From NCBI GenBank assembly GCA_007132635.1, contig SLOG01000402.1, forward strand, positions 1-18,621: a stretch of DNA of 18,621 bases. Direction: 5' to 3'. The notes under the pieces were generated by a model that worked only from the letters and a program-made list of their open reading frames with translations, did not search any database and was not told the origin of the DNA. Position numbers and translations under genes: made by a program. Shown here piece after piece: positions 6,461-15,704 of this stretch. Source of the stretch: Limnochordia bacterium (GTDB taxonomy: Bacteria > Bacillota > Limnochordia > Darwinibacteriales > SLO01). The first letter of the stretch is position 1. Every line of letters starts with the position of its first letter.

Positions 6461-8453
6461 CTCGCTCCTGTAAAACCTCGACCAGCTGGTCTTCAGTCAG
6501 CACAGTCACTCCAAGTTCCTGCGCCTTGGCTAGTTTTGTACCAGCGTCATCTCCTGCCAGAAGATAATCGGTCCGTCGGCTGACACTACCAGTGACCTTC
6601 GCGCCCCAGCCTCGTAGTCGTTCTTCCACTTCCTGACGACTAAAACCTTCTAGTCGACCCGTCACAACAAAGGTCAACCCTTCGAGGGCATCCTTTGTTC
6701 GCTGCGCCTCAGCGCCAACCATCGCAACTCCTGCAGTCTCCAACCTGGCTACGAGGTTCCGGTTCTGCTCCTTTTGGAAGAATTCGCATACCGTCTGAGC
6801 AATCTTCTCGCCAATAGAGGGCACGGCTGCCAGCTCTTCCTGATCAGCATTCATAATGGCCGCCACAGACCCAAAATGTGCGGCCAGATCCCGGGCTACT
6901 TCACTGCCAACATGCCGGATCCCCAGCGCAAACAACACGCGATCCAGAGAACGGCCGCAGCTGTCTTGGATGGCTGCCACCAAATTGGCGGCCGATTTGG
7001 GCCCGATCCGTTCCAAATCCAGCAACTGTTCGGCCGTCAGCCAATACAAATCCGCTGGATTGCGAACCAAATCGGCATCAAGAAGCTGCTGTATGATAGC
7101 CGGTCCCAAACCATCAATGTCCATAGCATTCCGCGAGGCGAAATGAACCAAATTCTCGAAGCGCTGCGCAGGGCACTCTGTGTTAACGCAGCGGGTCGCT
7201 GCCTCGTCGGAAGCACGCTGCACGGTACTTCCGCAACTTGGACACTGCAGCGGCATCTCGAACACTTTTTCGTCCCCGGTACGTCTTTCCTGAAGCGGAC
7301 GGACTACCTCGGGAATCACATCACCCGCCTTCTGCACCACGACATAGTCGCCAATACGGATGTCCTTATTCTGGACGATATCTGCGTTATGCAGCGTAGC
7401 CCTCGCAACTGTTGATCCCGCGATCTGCAGCGGCTCCAGCAGAGCAAGGGGTGTGAGTACGCCCGTGCGGCCAACCTGCACAATGATATCCTGAACACGA
7501 GTGACACCTTGTTCAGCTGCGAACTTATAGGCCACTGCCCAACGGGGACTTTTCGCCGTAGCACCCAGTCTGTCCTGCTGAGAAACTGCATTCACCTTGA
7601 CAACCACACCATCGATATCGTAAGGCAGTTCACCTCGATGATCATCCCAATAGAGGATATACTCCAACACAGAAGCTAGATCAGGACAGTACTTAACATG
7701 GGGATTCACTTTGAACCCAAGACTCTTAAGAAATTCTAGGCGCTCCCCGTGGGTCGCGAAGCCTGCGTTTTCTGCATACCCCAAGCTGTAGACGTAGATA
7801 TCCAGCGGCCGGTCCGCTGTCACCTGAGGATCAAGCTGTCGAAGGGAGCCTGCAGCAGCATTGCGCGGATTGGCGAAAAGCGGCTCGCCGGACTCCCGAC
7901 GCCGCTCGTTCAGGGCGGCAAAGTCGGCACGCCGCATGAACACTTCTCCCCGCACATCCACCGACACCGGCTCGCTCAGAACCAGCGGGATGGCACCTAT
8001 GGTCTTGAGATTCTGCGTAATGTCCTCACCTCTCTGACCATCGCCGCGAGTGGCTCCCTGCACAAAACGACCGTCCTCATAGATCAATGACACAGCTAAT
8101 CCATCAAACTTGAGTTCGCACACAAAATCGACGTCGTCGCCAGTCCTGCGGACAGTCCGTTCTGCAAACGCCTGCAGTTCCTCTTCGTCGAAAGCATTGG
8201 CCAGACTCAGCAAAGGTTCACGATGAACGACTTCTGCGAACCCCGACACAGGGCGATGTCCGACACGTTGCGTCGGGGACTCCGGCGTCACTTCCTCCGG
8301 GTGTTCATCCTCCAAATCCACGAGTTCACGCATGAGCTCATCATATTCTCGGTCGGCGATCTCTGGATCATCCAGCACAAAGTAGCGATAGTTGTGGTAA
8401 TGCAGCTGCTCGCGCAGTTCAGTTATGCGGCGTCGTACGTCGTCAGAAGCCAT
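6438..8453 (-). CDS. ligA: NAD-dependent DNA ligase
   Basis: A 671-residue ligase that seals nicks in replication and repair using NAD. Domain order is complete: an N-terminal Ia domain with HNYRYFVLDDPEIADREYDEL, the adenylation domain with nucleophile lysine 115 in CELKFDGLAV, the OB fold (VQVGRTGVLTPLALLEP), a four-cysteine zinc finger at C404, C407, C422 and C427, helix-hairpin-helix repeats, and a C-terminal BRCT domain from about 590 (LTFVVTGRLEGFSRQEVEERL). Length is standard. The ATG is preceded by AGGAGAGG at six nucleotides and lies 12 nt after pcrA; the pcrA-ligA pair is a familiar arrangement in Bacillota. Confidence 0.98.
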   Translation of the reverse strand: MASDDVRRRITELREQLHYHNYRYFVLDDPEIADREYDELMRELVDLEDEHPEEVTPESPTQRVGHRPVSGFAEVVHREPLLSLANAFDEEELQAFAERTVRRTGDDVDFVCELKFDGLAVSLIYEDGRFVQGATRGDGQRGEDITQNLKTIGAIPLVLSEPVSVDVRGEVFMRRADFAALNERRRESGEPLFANPRNAAAGSLRQLDPQVTADRPLDIYVYSLGYAENAGFATHGERLEFLKSLGFKVNPHVKYCPDLASVLEYILYWDDHRGELPYDIDGVVVKVNAVSQQDRLGATAKSPRWAVAYKFAAEQGVTRVQDIIVQVGRTGVLTPLALLEPLQIAGSTVARATLHNADIVQNKDIRIGDYVVVQKAGDVIPEVVRPLQERRTGDEKVFEMPLQCPSCGSTVQRASDEAATRCVNTECPAQRFENLVHFASRNAMDIDGLGPAIIQQLLDADLVRNPADLYWLTAEQLLDLERIGPKSAANLVAAIQDSCGRSLDRVLFALGIRHVGSEVARDLAAHFGSVAAIMNADQEELAAVPSIGEKIAQTVCEFFQKEQNRNLVARLETAGVAMVGAEAQRTKDALEGLTFVVTGRLEGFSRQEVEERLRGWGAKVTGSVSRRTDYLLAGDDAGTKLAKAQELGVTVLTEDQLVEVLQERGVSFDKP

Positions 8454-8465
8454 AGAGATCCTCTC

Positions 8466-10619
8466 CTATACCCGTGTCAGCGGTGCGAGGGATGATAAGA
8501 GCTTTTTGATGCCTTTATCAGGAAAAGCTACGGACAGAATGGGGTCCGCTCCGCTAGATATGGACACCACGGTCCCCTGACCGAAGGACTCGTGCATCAC
8601 CTTATCTCCCACAGTGTATGCGGGCACATCGCTCTCGGCCGCCGGTTTGCTTGCCGCCCCGGAGGCCCCTCGAAACAGAGGCGTCGGCTGCCTCCGAGTA
8701 CTGACATCTTCGCAGAGCTCCTCCGGTATGTCTCCGAGAAACGAAGAGGCGGACGTCCGGCTCATCGTTCCGTAAATAGTCCGCATCTGAGCGCACGTGA
8801 GATACAGTTCTTCCTCCGCCCGCGTGAGTCCTACATACGCCAGCCGGCGCTCTTCCTCCATTTGGCCCGGTTCCTGCAGGGCACGAGCGTGGGGAAAGAT
8901 CCCATCTTCCATACCGACCAGAAAAACCACCGGAAACTCTAACCCTTTAGCGGCATGCAGAGTCATCAAATGCACGACATCAGCGTCTGTATCATAGTTG
9001 TCCACGTCAGATATCAAGGAAACATGCTCGAGAAACCCACCCAAGTCTACTGCCGAATGCTCTTTCTCATACTGTTTTGTCACAGAGAGAAACTCATTAA
9101 GGTTTTCAACGCGAGTTTCAGCTTCATACGTTTTCTGCTGCTCGAGATCAGCTAGGTAACCTGAGCGGTGCAGTACATCCTTCACAAGCTTCGTCAGTGT
9201 CACCTCACCCACCACAGATCGAAATCCATCAATCACCTCGCGAAAGTGACCGAGTACTGTCTCGGCTCGCCTGCCAATGTGCACGGTCTGACCCAGCTCT
9301 GACAGGACTTCATACGTGTTTATCCCCATACTTTGGGCGTAATCTTCTAACCGGCTCAAGGTGACCTCGCCGATACCGCGCTTCGGGGTATTGACGATGC
9401 GCCGAAAACTGTACCCATCGTCAAGATTGTGGATCAAACGAAGATACGCCAGCAGATCCTTGATCTCCTTCCGTTCGTAAAATCGGAGCCCGGATACAAT
9501 CCGATAGGGTATACCGCGGTTCATGAACTCTTCTTCAATTGGCCGCGACTGCGCGTGAGTCCTATAGAGAATGGTGTAATCCTGATAATGACGGCCTTCA
9601 GTAACACCAGAGGCGATCGTATCCCCGACGAACTCAGCCTCGCGCCGCTCATCGCCGGCCTGATACAGTTTGAGGCGCGTCCCGCTGGGATTCCGGGTCC
9701 AAAGTTCTTTGCCTTTCCGCTGTTCATTGTGGCGAATCACGTGGTTGGCCGCCTCTAGAATGGTCTGCGTTGACCGATAGTTCTCCTCCAACTTAATGAC
9801 CAACGCCTCAGGATAGTCTGTCTCAAAATCCAAGATGTTGCGGATGTCCGCACCGCGAAAGGCATAGATTGACTGATCCTCATCTCCAACAACACAGATG
9901 TTGCGGTGTTTCTCGGCTAGTTTATTGACGAGCACGTACTGTGCATAGTTAGTATCCTGGTACTCATCGACCATAATATAGCGAAACCGCTGCTGGTAGT
10001 ACTCCAATACCTCGGGTTCCTGCTGCAGAAGCTGCACAGTACACATGATGAGGTCATCAAAATCAACAGCGTTATTCGCCTGGAGACTGTTTTGGTAGAG
10101 CTCGTACAGTCCTGCCACATTGCGCTCCCAAAACCCAGACGCCTGGGCTTGGTATTCCTGCGGGCTCTGCAGTTGGTTTTTTGCTTTACTTACAGAACCC
10201 AAGACCGCCCGCGGTTCAAATCGCTTGGAGTCTATGTTGAGCCGGCGCAGACAGTCTCGCATCACCGTCTGCTGGTCGCTGGTATCATAAATCTGGAAAC
10301 TGCTCTTGTAACCGATACGCTCCGCGTCTCGCCGTAGAATTCGCACACAGGTAGAATGAAACGTACCCATGTTCACCTGCTCCCCCAGCGGACCCACAAT
10401 CTGGGCAACGCGCGCCTGCATCTGCTGCGCTGCTTTATTCGTGAAGGTCACTGCCAGAATGGAATAGGGCGGGATATTCTTTTCATGTACCATATGAGCC
10501 ACGCGGTACGTGAGGACTCGGGTCTTTCCGCTCCCCGCTCCCGCGATAATCAGCAGCGGGCCATCGACGTGTTCGACGGCCTTACGCTGCTGTGGATTCA
10601 GCTGGTTAAGATAATCCAT
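8466..10619 (-). CDS. pcrA: ATP-dependent DNA helicase PcrA (UvrD family)
   Basis: A 717-residue superfamily 1A helicase that unwinds DNA 3' to 5' in repair, plasmid replication and removal of stalled complexes. Seen: the Q-motif region LNPQQRKAVEH, Walker A GAGSGKT (27-33), the motif II box DEYQDTN (218-224), motif III GDEDQSIYAFRGA (245-257), motif V MTLHAAKGLEFPVVF and motif VI YVGLTRAEEELYL. The C-terminal end, VGDKVMHESFGQGTVVSI onward, is the Tudor-like domain that in PcrA contacts RNA polymerase. The ATG lies 31 nt after hisE with GGGGA about 11 nt upstream, a longish spacing. The downstream partner is ligA. Confidence 0.98.
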   Translation of the reverse strand: MDYLNQLNPQQRKAVEHVDGPLLIIAGAGSGKTRVLTYRVAHMVHEKNIPPYSILAVTFTNKAAQQMQARVAQIVGPLGEQVNMGTFHSTCVRILRRDAERIGYKSSFQIYDTSDQQTVMRDCLRRLNIDSKRFEPRAVLGSVSKAKNQLQSPQEYQAQASGFWERNVAGLYELYQNSLQANNAVDFDDLIMCTVQLLQQEPEVLEYYQQRFRYIMVDEYQDTNYAQYVLVNKLAEKHRNICVVGDEDQSIYAFRGADIRNILDFETDYPEALVIKLEENYRSTQTILEAANHVIRHNEQRKGKELWTRNPSGTRLKLYQAGDERREAEFVGDTIASGVTEGRHYQDYTILYRTHAQSRPIEEEFMNRGIPYRIVSGLRFYERKEIKDLLAYLRLIHNLDDGYSFRRIVNTPKRGIGEVTLSRLEDYAQSMGINTYEVLSELGQTVHIGRRAETVLGHFREVIDGFRSVVGEVTLTKLVKDVLHRSGYLADLEQQKTYEAETRVENLNEFLSVTKQYEKEHSAVDLGGFLEHVSLISDVDNYDTDADVVHLMTLHAAKGLEFPVVFLVGMEDGIFPHARALQEPGQMEEERRLAYVGLTRAEEELYLTCAQMRTIYGTMSRTSASSFLGDIPEELCEDVSTRRQPTPLFRGASGAASKPAAESDVPAYTVGDKVMHESFGQGTVVSISSGADPILSVAFPDKGIKKLLSSLAPLTRV

Positions 10620-10650
10620 ATACGTGCATGTCCCCTTTCAGAACGTTCTA

Positions 10651-10950
10651 TCAGCGGCGGGAACGCAGTTCCGCATAGACCTGCTCAGGTGTGACACCTT
10701 TGGCTGCTAACAGCACAAGCAGATGATACAGCAGATCCCCCACTTCATACACCAACTCATTGTCGTCGGTGTTCTTGGCGGCAATGATAACCTCCGACGC
10801 TTCCTCACCAACCTTCTTGAGAATCTTGTCCACGCCTTCCGTCAGCAGATACGTTGTGTACGAACCTTCTTTCGGATTCTCCTGGCGGTCCTGAATCACT
10901 GCATATACAGCGTCGAGGATCGCTGCCCCGTCAAGCTGTTGACTTGCCAT
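10651..10950 (-). CDS. hisE: Phosphoribosyl-ATP pyrophosphatase (stand-alone HisE)
   Basis: A 99-residue enzyme for the second step of histidine synthesis, converting phosphoribosyl-ATP to phosphoribosyl-AMP with release of pyrophosphate. The helical MazG-like signature is seen: GSYTTYLLTEGVDKILKKVG, then EEASEVIIAAKN, then ELVYEVGDLLYHLLVLL. The start is the ATG at 10950, which shares one base with the hisF stop (TAATG) and has GAAGGAG about 10 nt upstream; an open frame reaches further up (to 10995) but that part is antisense in character to the family and overlaps hisF. There is no fused or neighbouring HisI cyclohydrolase domain, which is unusual because hisI normally sits just here. Confidence 0.96.
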   Translation of the reverse strand: MASQQLDGAAILDAVYAVIQDRQENPKEGSYTTYLLTEGVDKILKKVGEEASEVIIAAKNTDDNELVYEVGDLLYHLLVLLAAKGVTPEQVYAELRSRR

Positions 10951-11732
10951 TAAGCATCGACTCCTTCGGCAGCCGGACGAACAGGAATTCCACACGCGAT
11001 TAAATACTCTTTGACTTCCTTGACTGTCAGTTCTCGGAAGTGAAACAACGACGCGGCCAATACAGCATCGGCCTTACCCATGGTAATCGCGTCTCTAAAG
11101 TGTTCTAGTTTCCCAGCTCCCCCGCTGGCAATCACAGGGATGTTGACGGCCCCGGAAATGGCAGCCGTTGCTTTCAGATCGTAGCCATCCTTGACTCCAT
11201 CCGTATCCATACTGGTCAAAAGGATCTCGCCGGCACCCAAGGCTTCGACTTCCTGCGCCCACGCCACAGCTTCGCGCCCCGTCTCCTGCGTACCGCCATG
11301 CGTTACCACCTGCCACTCTTGGGCTTGCGGAATCCAACGCACATCGATGGCTACCACGATACACTGGCTTCCAAAACCTTCGGCTCCTTCGCGAATCAAT
11401 TCCGGCCGCTGGACGGCTGCCGTATTAATCGAAATCTTGTCGGCACCGGCTTTGAGTATGTCGCGGATATCTGCGACGGTGCGAATGCCGCCTCCGACAG
11501 TAAACGGGATAAACACCTGTTCTGCGGTTCGGCGCGCCATATCCAGCAGCGTACCGCGCCGCTCCTGCGACGCAGAAATGTCAAGAAAGACGACTTCGTC
11601 CGCTCCGGATTTATCATACATCGCCGCGAGCTCCACAGGATCGCCAGCATCTCTGAGTTCTACGAAATTCGTGCCTTTGACAACCCGGCCATCCTTCACA
11701 TCAAGGCAGGGAATGACTCGCTTGGCTAGCAT
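10950..11732 (-). CDS. hisF: Imidazole glycerol phosphate synthase, cyclase subunit
   Basis: A 260-residue TIM barrel that joins ammonia from HisH to the ring-open intermediate, giving imidazole glycerol phosphate and AICAR; AICAR returns to purine synthesis. Catalytic residues D11 (PCLDVKDG) and D130 (VVAIDV) are present, as are the phosphate-binding loops FTVGGGIRT (77-85) and IASGGAGKLEH. Length is typical. The ATG directly follows the hisA stop codon with no spacer, with AAGGAG about 11 nt upstream inside hisA. Confidence 0.98.
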   Translation of the reverse strand: MLAKRVIPCLDVKDGRVVKGTNFVELRDAGDPVELAAMYDKSGADEVVFLDISASQERRGTLLDMARRTAEQVFIPFTVGGGIRTVADIRDILKAGADKISINTAAVQRPELIREGAEGFGSQCIVVAIDVRWIPQAQEWQVVTHGGTQETGREAVAWAQEVEALGAGEILLTSMDTDGVKDGYDLKATAAISGAVNIPVIASGGAGKLEHFRDAITMGKADAVLAASLFHFRELTVKEVKEYLIACGIPVRPAAEGVDA

Positions 11733-12464
11733 CTAGACACCGTCTCCTTTCGCCGCGGCAATGGCGGCTCGTAAATCTATGTCTCCTGTATACAGAGCTC
11801 GACCAATGATGGCAGCATACACCCCTTGCGGTTCCAACTGCCGAACAGCCGAAATATCTGTTAACGACGAAATGCCCCCGGAGGCCACCACTTTAAGCCC
11901 TGACTGCGCCATCCGTTCTAAGCCCTGCAGGTTAGGCCCCTGCAGCATGCCGTCCCGCGCAATATCTGTGTAGATGATCTCCTGCACACCCACCGACTTC
12001 ATCGTCTCAGCAAGGGTCAGGGCATCCGTGCCGCTTGTTTCCAGCCAGCCCTGGACCGCCACTTGCCCGTCGCGAGCGTCAATGCCGACAACAATGCGCC
12101 GGCCATATTCCTGAACCGCGTCCGCCAACCACCGTGGATTAGCCAAGACAGCTGTGCCTAGAATAACTCGGTCGACCCCCCCATCCAGCACCTTGCGGAC
12201 CGTATCAAGACTGCGGATGCCTCCGCCAAGTTCAACAGGCACTGAGACTGAGGCGGCGGCCTTGACTACCGTGTCGAGATTGCGCGGTTCGCCTGCCTTA
12301 GCCCCATCCAAGTCGACCATGTGAATCAACTCGGCACCCTGCTCGGCAAAGCGGCGGACCACAGCCACCGGATCCGTATCATAGACTACCTTCTGGGCGT
12401 AGTCGCCCTGTTTCAAGCGAACACACTGACCGTTAATAATATCAACTGCCGGGATGATAATCAT
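11733..12464 (-). CDS. hisA: ProFAR isomerase (HisA)
   Basis: A 243-residue TIM barrel that isomerises ProFAR to PRFAR, the fourth step of the pathway. D8 in IIIPAVDI and D129 in VVGIDARDG are the expected catalytic acids; VELGGGIRS (77-85) and VVASGGISS are the two phosphate-binding loops. The internal half-barrel repeat shared with HisF is evident. The gene starts inside hisH (23-nt overlap) with GGAG nine nucleotides before the ATG, and abuts hisF. Confidence 0.97.
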   Translation of the reverse strand: MIIIPAVDIINGQCVRLKQGDYAQKVVYDTDPVAVVRRFAEQGAELIHMVDLDGAKAGEPRNLDTVVKAAASVSVPVELGGGIRSLDTVRKVLDGGVDRVILGTAVLANPRWLADAVQEYGRRIVVGIDARDGQVAVQGWLETSGTDALTLAETMKSVGVQEIIYTDIARDGMLQGPNLQGLERMAQSGLKVVASGGISSLTDISAVRQLEPQGVYAAIIGRALYTGDIDLRAAIAAAKGDGV

Positions 12465-13080
12465 CTACAATCGCTCCGAAATTCCGTAGTATAGTCAAGC
12501 CAATGTCACTGCTCTTTTCCGGATGAAACTGAATCCCCCACACAGGTCCCTTGGAAACGCTGCTGACAAAATCGGGTCCGTAATCGGTCGTTGTCAGCAC
12601 CCAATCTGCATCGGTAGGCTCCACATAGTAGGAGTGAACAAAATAGACATAACATTTGTCGGGAATCCCTGCCAGCAGCGGATCGTTTTTGACGGCGTGA
12701 ATCTGATTCCAGCCAATCTGGGGCACCTTCAAATCAGGTCCGAACCGCCTGACGCGCCCAGGCACAATTCCCAAACCGGGCACGGAATCCTGCCCGAAGT
12801 TTTCCTCGCTCTCCGAAAACAAGAGCTGCAGCCCCAGACAAATCCCTAAAAAGGGCTTGCCTGCAGCCAGATGATCGAGAACAGCCCGCTTCATCCCCGC
12901 TCGGGTCAGGTTATCGACGGCGCGTCCAAAAGCACCAACGCCCGGAAGGACCAGTCCCGAGCAATCGCCGAACCTATCGGGCTCCTGCAGTACCACCGCC
13001 GGCGAGCCCGCCTTCTCAAAGGCCTTTTCAACGCTCCGCAGATTACCCATTCCGTAATCAACAATACCAATCACCGACAT
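12442..13080 (-). CDS. hisH: Imidazole glycerol phosphate synthase, glutaminase subunit
   Basis: A 212-residue class I glutamine amidotransferase that supplies ammonia to HisF. The triad is present: C81 in GICLGLQLLF, and H186 and E188 in QFHPEKS. The N-terminal IVDYGMGNLRSVEKA and oxyanion loop LPGVGAFG are typical. The ATG overlaps the end of hisB by 10 nt and has AAGGA just upstream; the gene overlaps hisA at its other end, so coupling with both neighbours is likely. Confidence 0.98.
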   Translation of the reverse strand: MSVIGIVDYGMGNLRSVEKAFEKAGSPAVVLQEPDRFGDCSGLVLPGVGAFGRAVDNLTRAGMKRAVLDHLAAGKPFLGICLGLQLLFSESEENFGQDSVPGLGIVPGRVRRFGPDLKVPQIGWNQIHAVKNDPLLAGIPDKCYVYFVHSYYVEPTDADWVLTTTDYGPDFVSSVSKGPVWGIQFHPEKSSDIGLTILRNFGAIVDDYHPGS

Positions 13081-13682
13081 TCGTCCTTCCCTGAGTCCAG
13101 CGTGCCCTTAGTGGACAAGGCACCCTCAATTCGAGGGTTTTCTCGGCAGGCTTCCCTCAGTGCTCGGCCCAGCCCCTTAAACACAGCCTCAATGATATGA
13201 TGAGCATTTCGTCCCTTGAGCACATCAACATGCAGCGTCACCCCGCCGTGGACAGAAAAAGCCCGAAGGAACTCTTCCAGAAGGGATGTGTCGAAAGCAC
13301 CCACGCTGTCTGCGGAGATGTCACAGCACAGGTCAAGGAACGGTCGACCGGACAAATCGAGACAGACTCTAACTAAAGCATCATCCATAGGGACAAAAGC
13401 GCTGCCGAACCGGTTGATTCCTTCACTACTTCCCAGGGCTCGAGCCCATACCGTACCCAGGCAGATGCCTACATCCTCAACGCTATGATGGCCATCAACA
13501 TCCAAGTCACCACGGCATTGCAGTGTCATATCAAACAGGCCGTGTTTGGCAAAGGCGGTCAGCATATGGTCGAAAAAACCGATTCCCGTCGCGATCTCAC
13601 CGGTGCCAGTCCCGTCCAAAGACAACGACACCACAATCTCGGTCTCTTTGGTTGCTCGCCTGTATGAGGCCTCCCTAGGCAT
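13071..13682 (-). CDS. hisB: Imidazoleglycerol-phosphate dehydratase
   Basis: A 203-residue monofunctional dehydratase for the sixth step, without the phosphatase domain found in enterobacterial HisB. The manganese-binding histidine motifs are seen: FFDHMLTAFAKHG, DGHHSVEDVGICLG and NAHHIIEAVFKGLGRAL. The ATG at 13682 is chosen because AGGTGG lies five nucleotides upstream and the protein then begins MPREASYRRATKETEI, like family members; a GTG at 13691 is the alternative and would add three residues, but its SD-like GGAGG is too close. It overlaps the end of hisD by 8 nt (or 17 with GTG) and hisH by 10. Confidence 0.97.
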   Translation of the reverse strand: MPREASYRRATKETEIVVSLSLDGTGTGEIATGIGFFDHMLTAFAKHGLFDMTLQCRGDLDVDGHHSVEDVGICLGTVWARALGSSEGINRFGSAFVPMDDALVRVCLDLSGRPFLDLCCDISADSVGAFDTSLLEEFLRAFSVHGGVTLHVDVLKGRNAHHIIEAVFKGLGRALREACRENPRIEGALSTKGTLDSGKDECR

Positions 13683-15042
13683 CCTCGCCACCTGCCTCCA
13701 AGTCCCGCAGCCTCACAGCCACAGACTCACTGTGGGCCGCTAATCCTTCTGTATCAGCCATGCGAACTGCATGCGGTCCATCCTGCAGCAAGCCTTCCGG
13801 CGAATAGCCGATCACGCTGCTCTTCTTCACAAAGTCGTTAGTAGTCAAAGGTGAAGAGAATCTTGCAGTACCGTTGGTTGGCAGTATGTGATTGGGGCCA
13901 GCTACGTAATCTCCGATGGGTTCGGCAGAGTACGGTCCGATAAACACTGCTCCTGCGTGCTGAATGCGCCCCAAAACCTCCCACGGTGACTTGACCATCA
14001 ATTCCAAGTGTTCGGCCGCAAAGATATTCGTCAGTTCCACAGCTTCATTCAGGTCCCGCGCCACAACCAAAAGACCCCAGCGGTCGAGGGATTCCTGAGC
14101 CACGGCTGCAGTCGGAAGCAGCGCCAGCTGTTTCTGCAGTTCGATCTCGACAGCTGCTGCCAGCGATTCGCTCGTTGTGATGAGGCACGAGGCGGCATCC
14201 CAGTCGTGTTCTGCCTGAGACAGCATATCTGCCGCTACATAACGCGGATCGGCTGTCTCATCCGCGAGGACCAGTATCTCACTGGGGCCCGCCAACGACT
14301 CAATCCCTACTCGTCCATAGACCAGTTTCTTGGCTAATGTCACGTAAAGGTTCCCCGGCCCCACAATCTTGTCGACACTTGGCACGGTCTCGGTTCCAAA
14401 GGCCAAGGCTCCAATCGCCTGGGCACCGCCAGCTTTCACCACGTTGGTAACGCCGCAGACCTTGGCCGCTACCAACAGATGCGGGTCAATCTGCCCGGAT
14501 CGCAGCGGCGTCGCCATCCATACTTCGCCAACCCCGGCTGCTTTTGGGGGCAGTGCACCCATTAAAACGGTCGATACCAACGGCGCGTTGCCACCGGGAA
14601 CATATAAGCCCACACGCTCTAGAGGAATGACACGCTGCCCCACAATCACCCCATTGGGCTCTGTGGAAAACCAGCTGTTCTCTCGCTGTCTCTCGTGAAA
14701 ACCCTGCACTCGTGCCGCTGCCCGCTGCAGCGACTCCCGAAACTCCTGCGAAACAGCTTCTTCTGCAGCCGCGTACTCTGCTTCGGTGACGACCAGCTCA
14801 TCGGGCCGGAGCGTTTGCCCATCAATCTTCTCGATATAGTAAAGCAGCCCGGCATCGCCGTCCCGGCGCACCTCAGACAGGATCCGTTCCACTGATTGCA
14901 GTGGCGTCAAGGGCTCCCCAAAGATCTGTTTCGTCCGCTCGAGGGCTTGGGGACTGACCTCCACCTCATCGACATGCGGCCTGGCCAGCAGCTGTTTCAC
15001 CTCTGCCAGATCTACATTGTCTCTCGTCCTTACGATTCGCAT
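13675..15042 (-). CDS. hisD: Histidinol dehydrogenase
   Basis: A 455-residue zinc enzyme that oxidises histidinol to histidine in two NAD-dependent steps, the last reactions of the pathway. Active-site and zinc residues are all visible with family spacing: Q276 and H279 in MLSQAEHDW, E344 and H345 in FAAEHLEL, D378 in GDYVAGPNHILPT and H437 in GLAAHSESV. The NAD-binding stretch LYVPGGNAPLVSTVLMGALP and KIVGPGNLYV are present. The ATG has AGGAGG seven nucleotides upstream and overlaps the end of hisG by 13 nt. Confidence 0.98.
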   Translation of the reverse strand: MRIVRTRDNVDLAEVKQLLARPHVDEVEVSPQALERTKQIFGEPLTPLQSVERILSEVRRDGDAGLLYYIEKIDGQTLRPDELVVTEAEYAAAEEAVSQEFRESLQRAAARVQGFHERQRENSWFSTEPNGVIVGQRVIPLERVGLYVPGGNAPLVSTVLMGALPPKAAGVGEVWMATPLRSGQIDPHLLVAAKVCGVTNVVKAGGAQAIGALAFGTETVPSVDKIVGPGNLYVTLAKKLVYGRVGIESLAGPSEILVLADETADPRYVAADMLSQAEHDWDAASCLITTSESLAAAVEIELQKQLALLPTAAVAQESLDRWGLLVVARDLNEAVELTNIFAAEHLELMVKSPWEVLGRIQHAGAVFIGPYSAEPIGDYVAGPNHILPTNGTARFSSPLTTNDFVKKSSVIGYSPEGLLQDGPHAVRMADTEGLAAHSESVAVRLRDLEAGGEDA

Positions 15043-15671
15043 GCCAGAACCTCCTGAAGACCGCTCACTAGGCGGCCGATTTCTGCTCGCTGCACTTTCA
15101 GACTGACTCGATTAGCCACCAGCCGCGATGTGCTTTCCATAATGTCCGCAATGGGAAGCAAACCATTCTCTATAAGAGTGCGTCCAGTCTCTGTGATATC
15201 CACAATGGCGTCCGACAACCCGATAATCGGACCCAATTCTATCGAACCATTGAGCGGTATGACTTCAGCCTGTATCCCATGACTCCGGAAATAAGCCGAA
15301 GCAATATTCGGGTACTTGCTGGCTACTCGCGAGTTGAAATCCAGATCCGTCACCTGCTCAATACCGGCAGCTTCGGGTACAGCCACGATCATGCGGCAGC
15401 GGCCATAGCCAAGATCGAGGAGTTCTGCCACGTGTTTTTGTGCCTCCGTCAAGGTATCTTTGCCTACGACGCCCAAATCCGCCGCTCCATACTCCACATA
15501 CGTCGGCACATCGGTGGGCTTGGCCAGAATGAAGCGCAAGCCGGCAGACGGAGCATCAATTACCAGCTTACGAGTTTCCTTCTCCAACACATCACAAGGA
15601 TATCCTGCATTTTCCAGCATCTCGGCAAAAGCTGCCAGCAGTCGTCCCTTCGCTACCGCAATACGAAGCAT
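15030..15671 (-). CDS. hisG: ATP phosphoribosyltransferase, short form
   Basis: A 213-residue catalytic subunit for the first, committed step: ATP plus PRPP to phosphoribosyl-ATP. It is the short form, lacking the C-terminal ACT-like regulatory domain, and so should work in an octamer with HisZ, encoded just upstream. Seen: the N-terminal LRIAVAKGRLL, the YVEYGAADLGVVGKDTL segment, and the PRPP-binding region GLSDAIVDITETGRTLIENGL. A strong GAGGAGG stands before the ATG. The 33-nt gap to hisZ is the second largest in the whole unit. Histidine feedback is expected to act through HisZ. Confidence 0.98.
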   Translation of the reverse strand: MLRIAVAKGRLLAAFAEMLENAGYPCDVLEKETRKLVIDAPSAGLRFILAKPTDVPTYVEYGAADLGVVGKDTLTEAQKHVAELLDLGYGRCRMIVAVPEAAGIEQVTDLDFNSRVASKYPNIASAYFRSHGIQAEVIPLNGSIELGPIIGLSDAIVDITETGRTLIENGLLPIADIMESTSRLVANRVSLKVQRAEIGRLVSGLQEVLACES

Positions 15672-15704
15672 GGTGCCACCTCCTCAGCATTGTACCTGCA
15701 GCCA

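Noticed and set aside
6774..7415. A 213-codon open frame on the plus strand
   Set aside because: Antisense to the zinc-finger and HhH region of ligA, which is fully conserved on the other strand.
10640..10649. Palindrome AGAACGTTCT before pcrA, considered as an SOS (LexA/DinR) box
   Set aside because: The Bacillus-type box needs GAAC and GTTC separated by four bases; here they abut. A second GAAC/GTTC pair at 10661-10671 has three bases between and lies in the hisE coding region.
10951..10995. Upstream extension of hisE
   Set aside because: The extra 15 residues lie inside hisF and do not resemble HisE; the ATG at 10950 has a good ribosome binding site and forms a TAATG junction.
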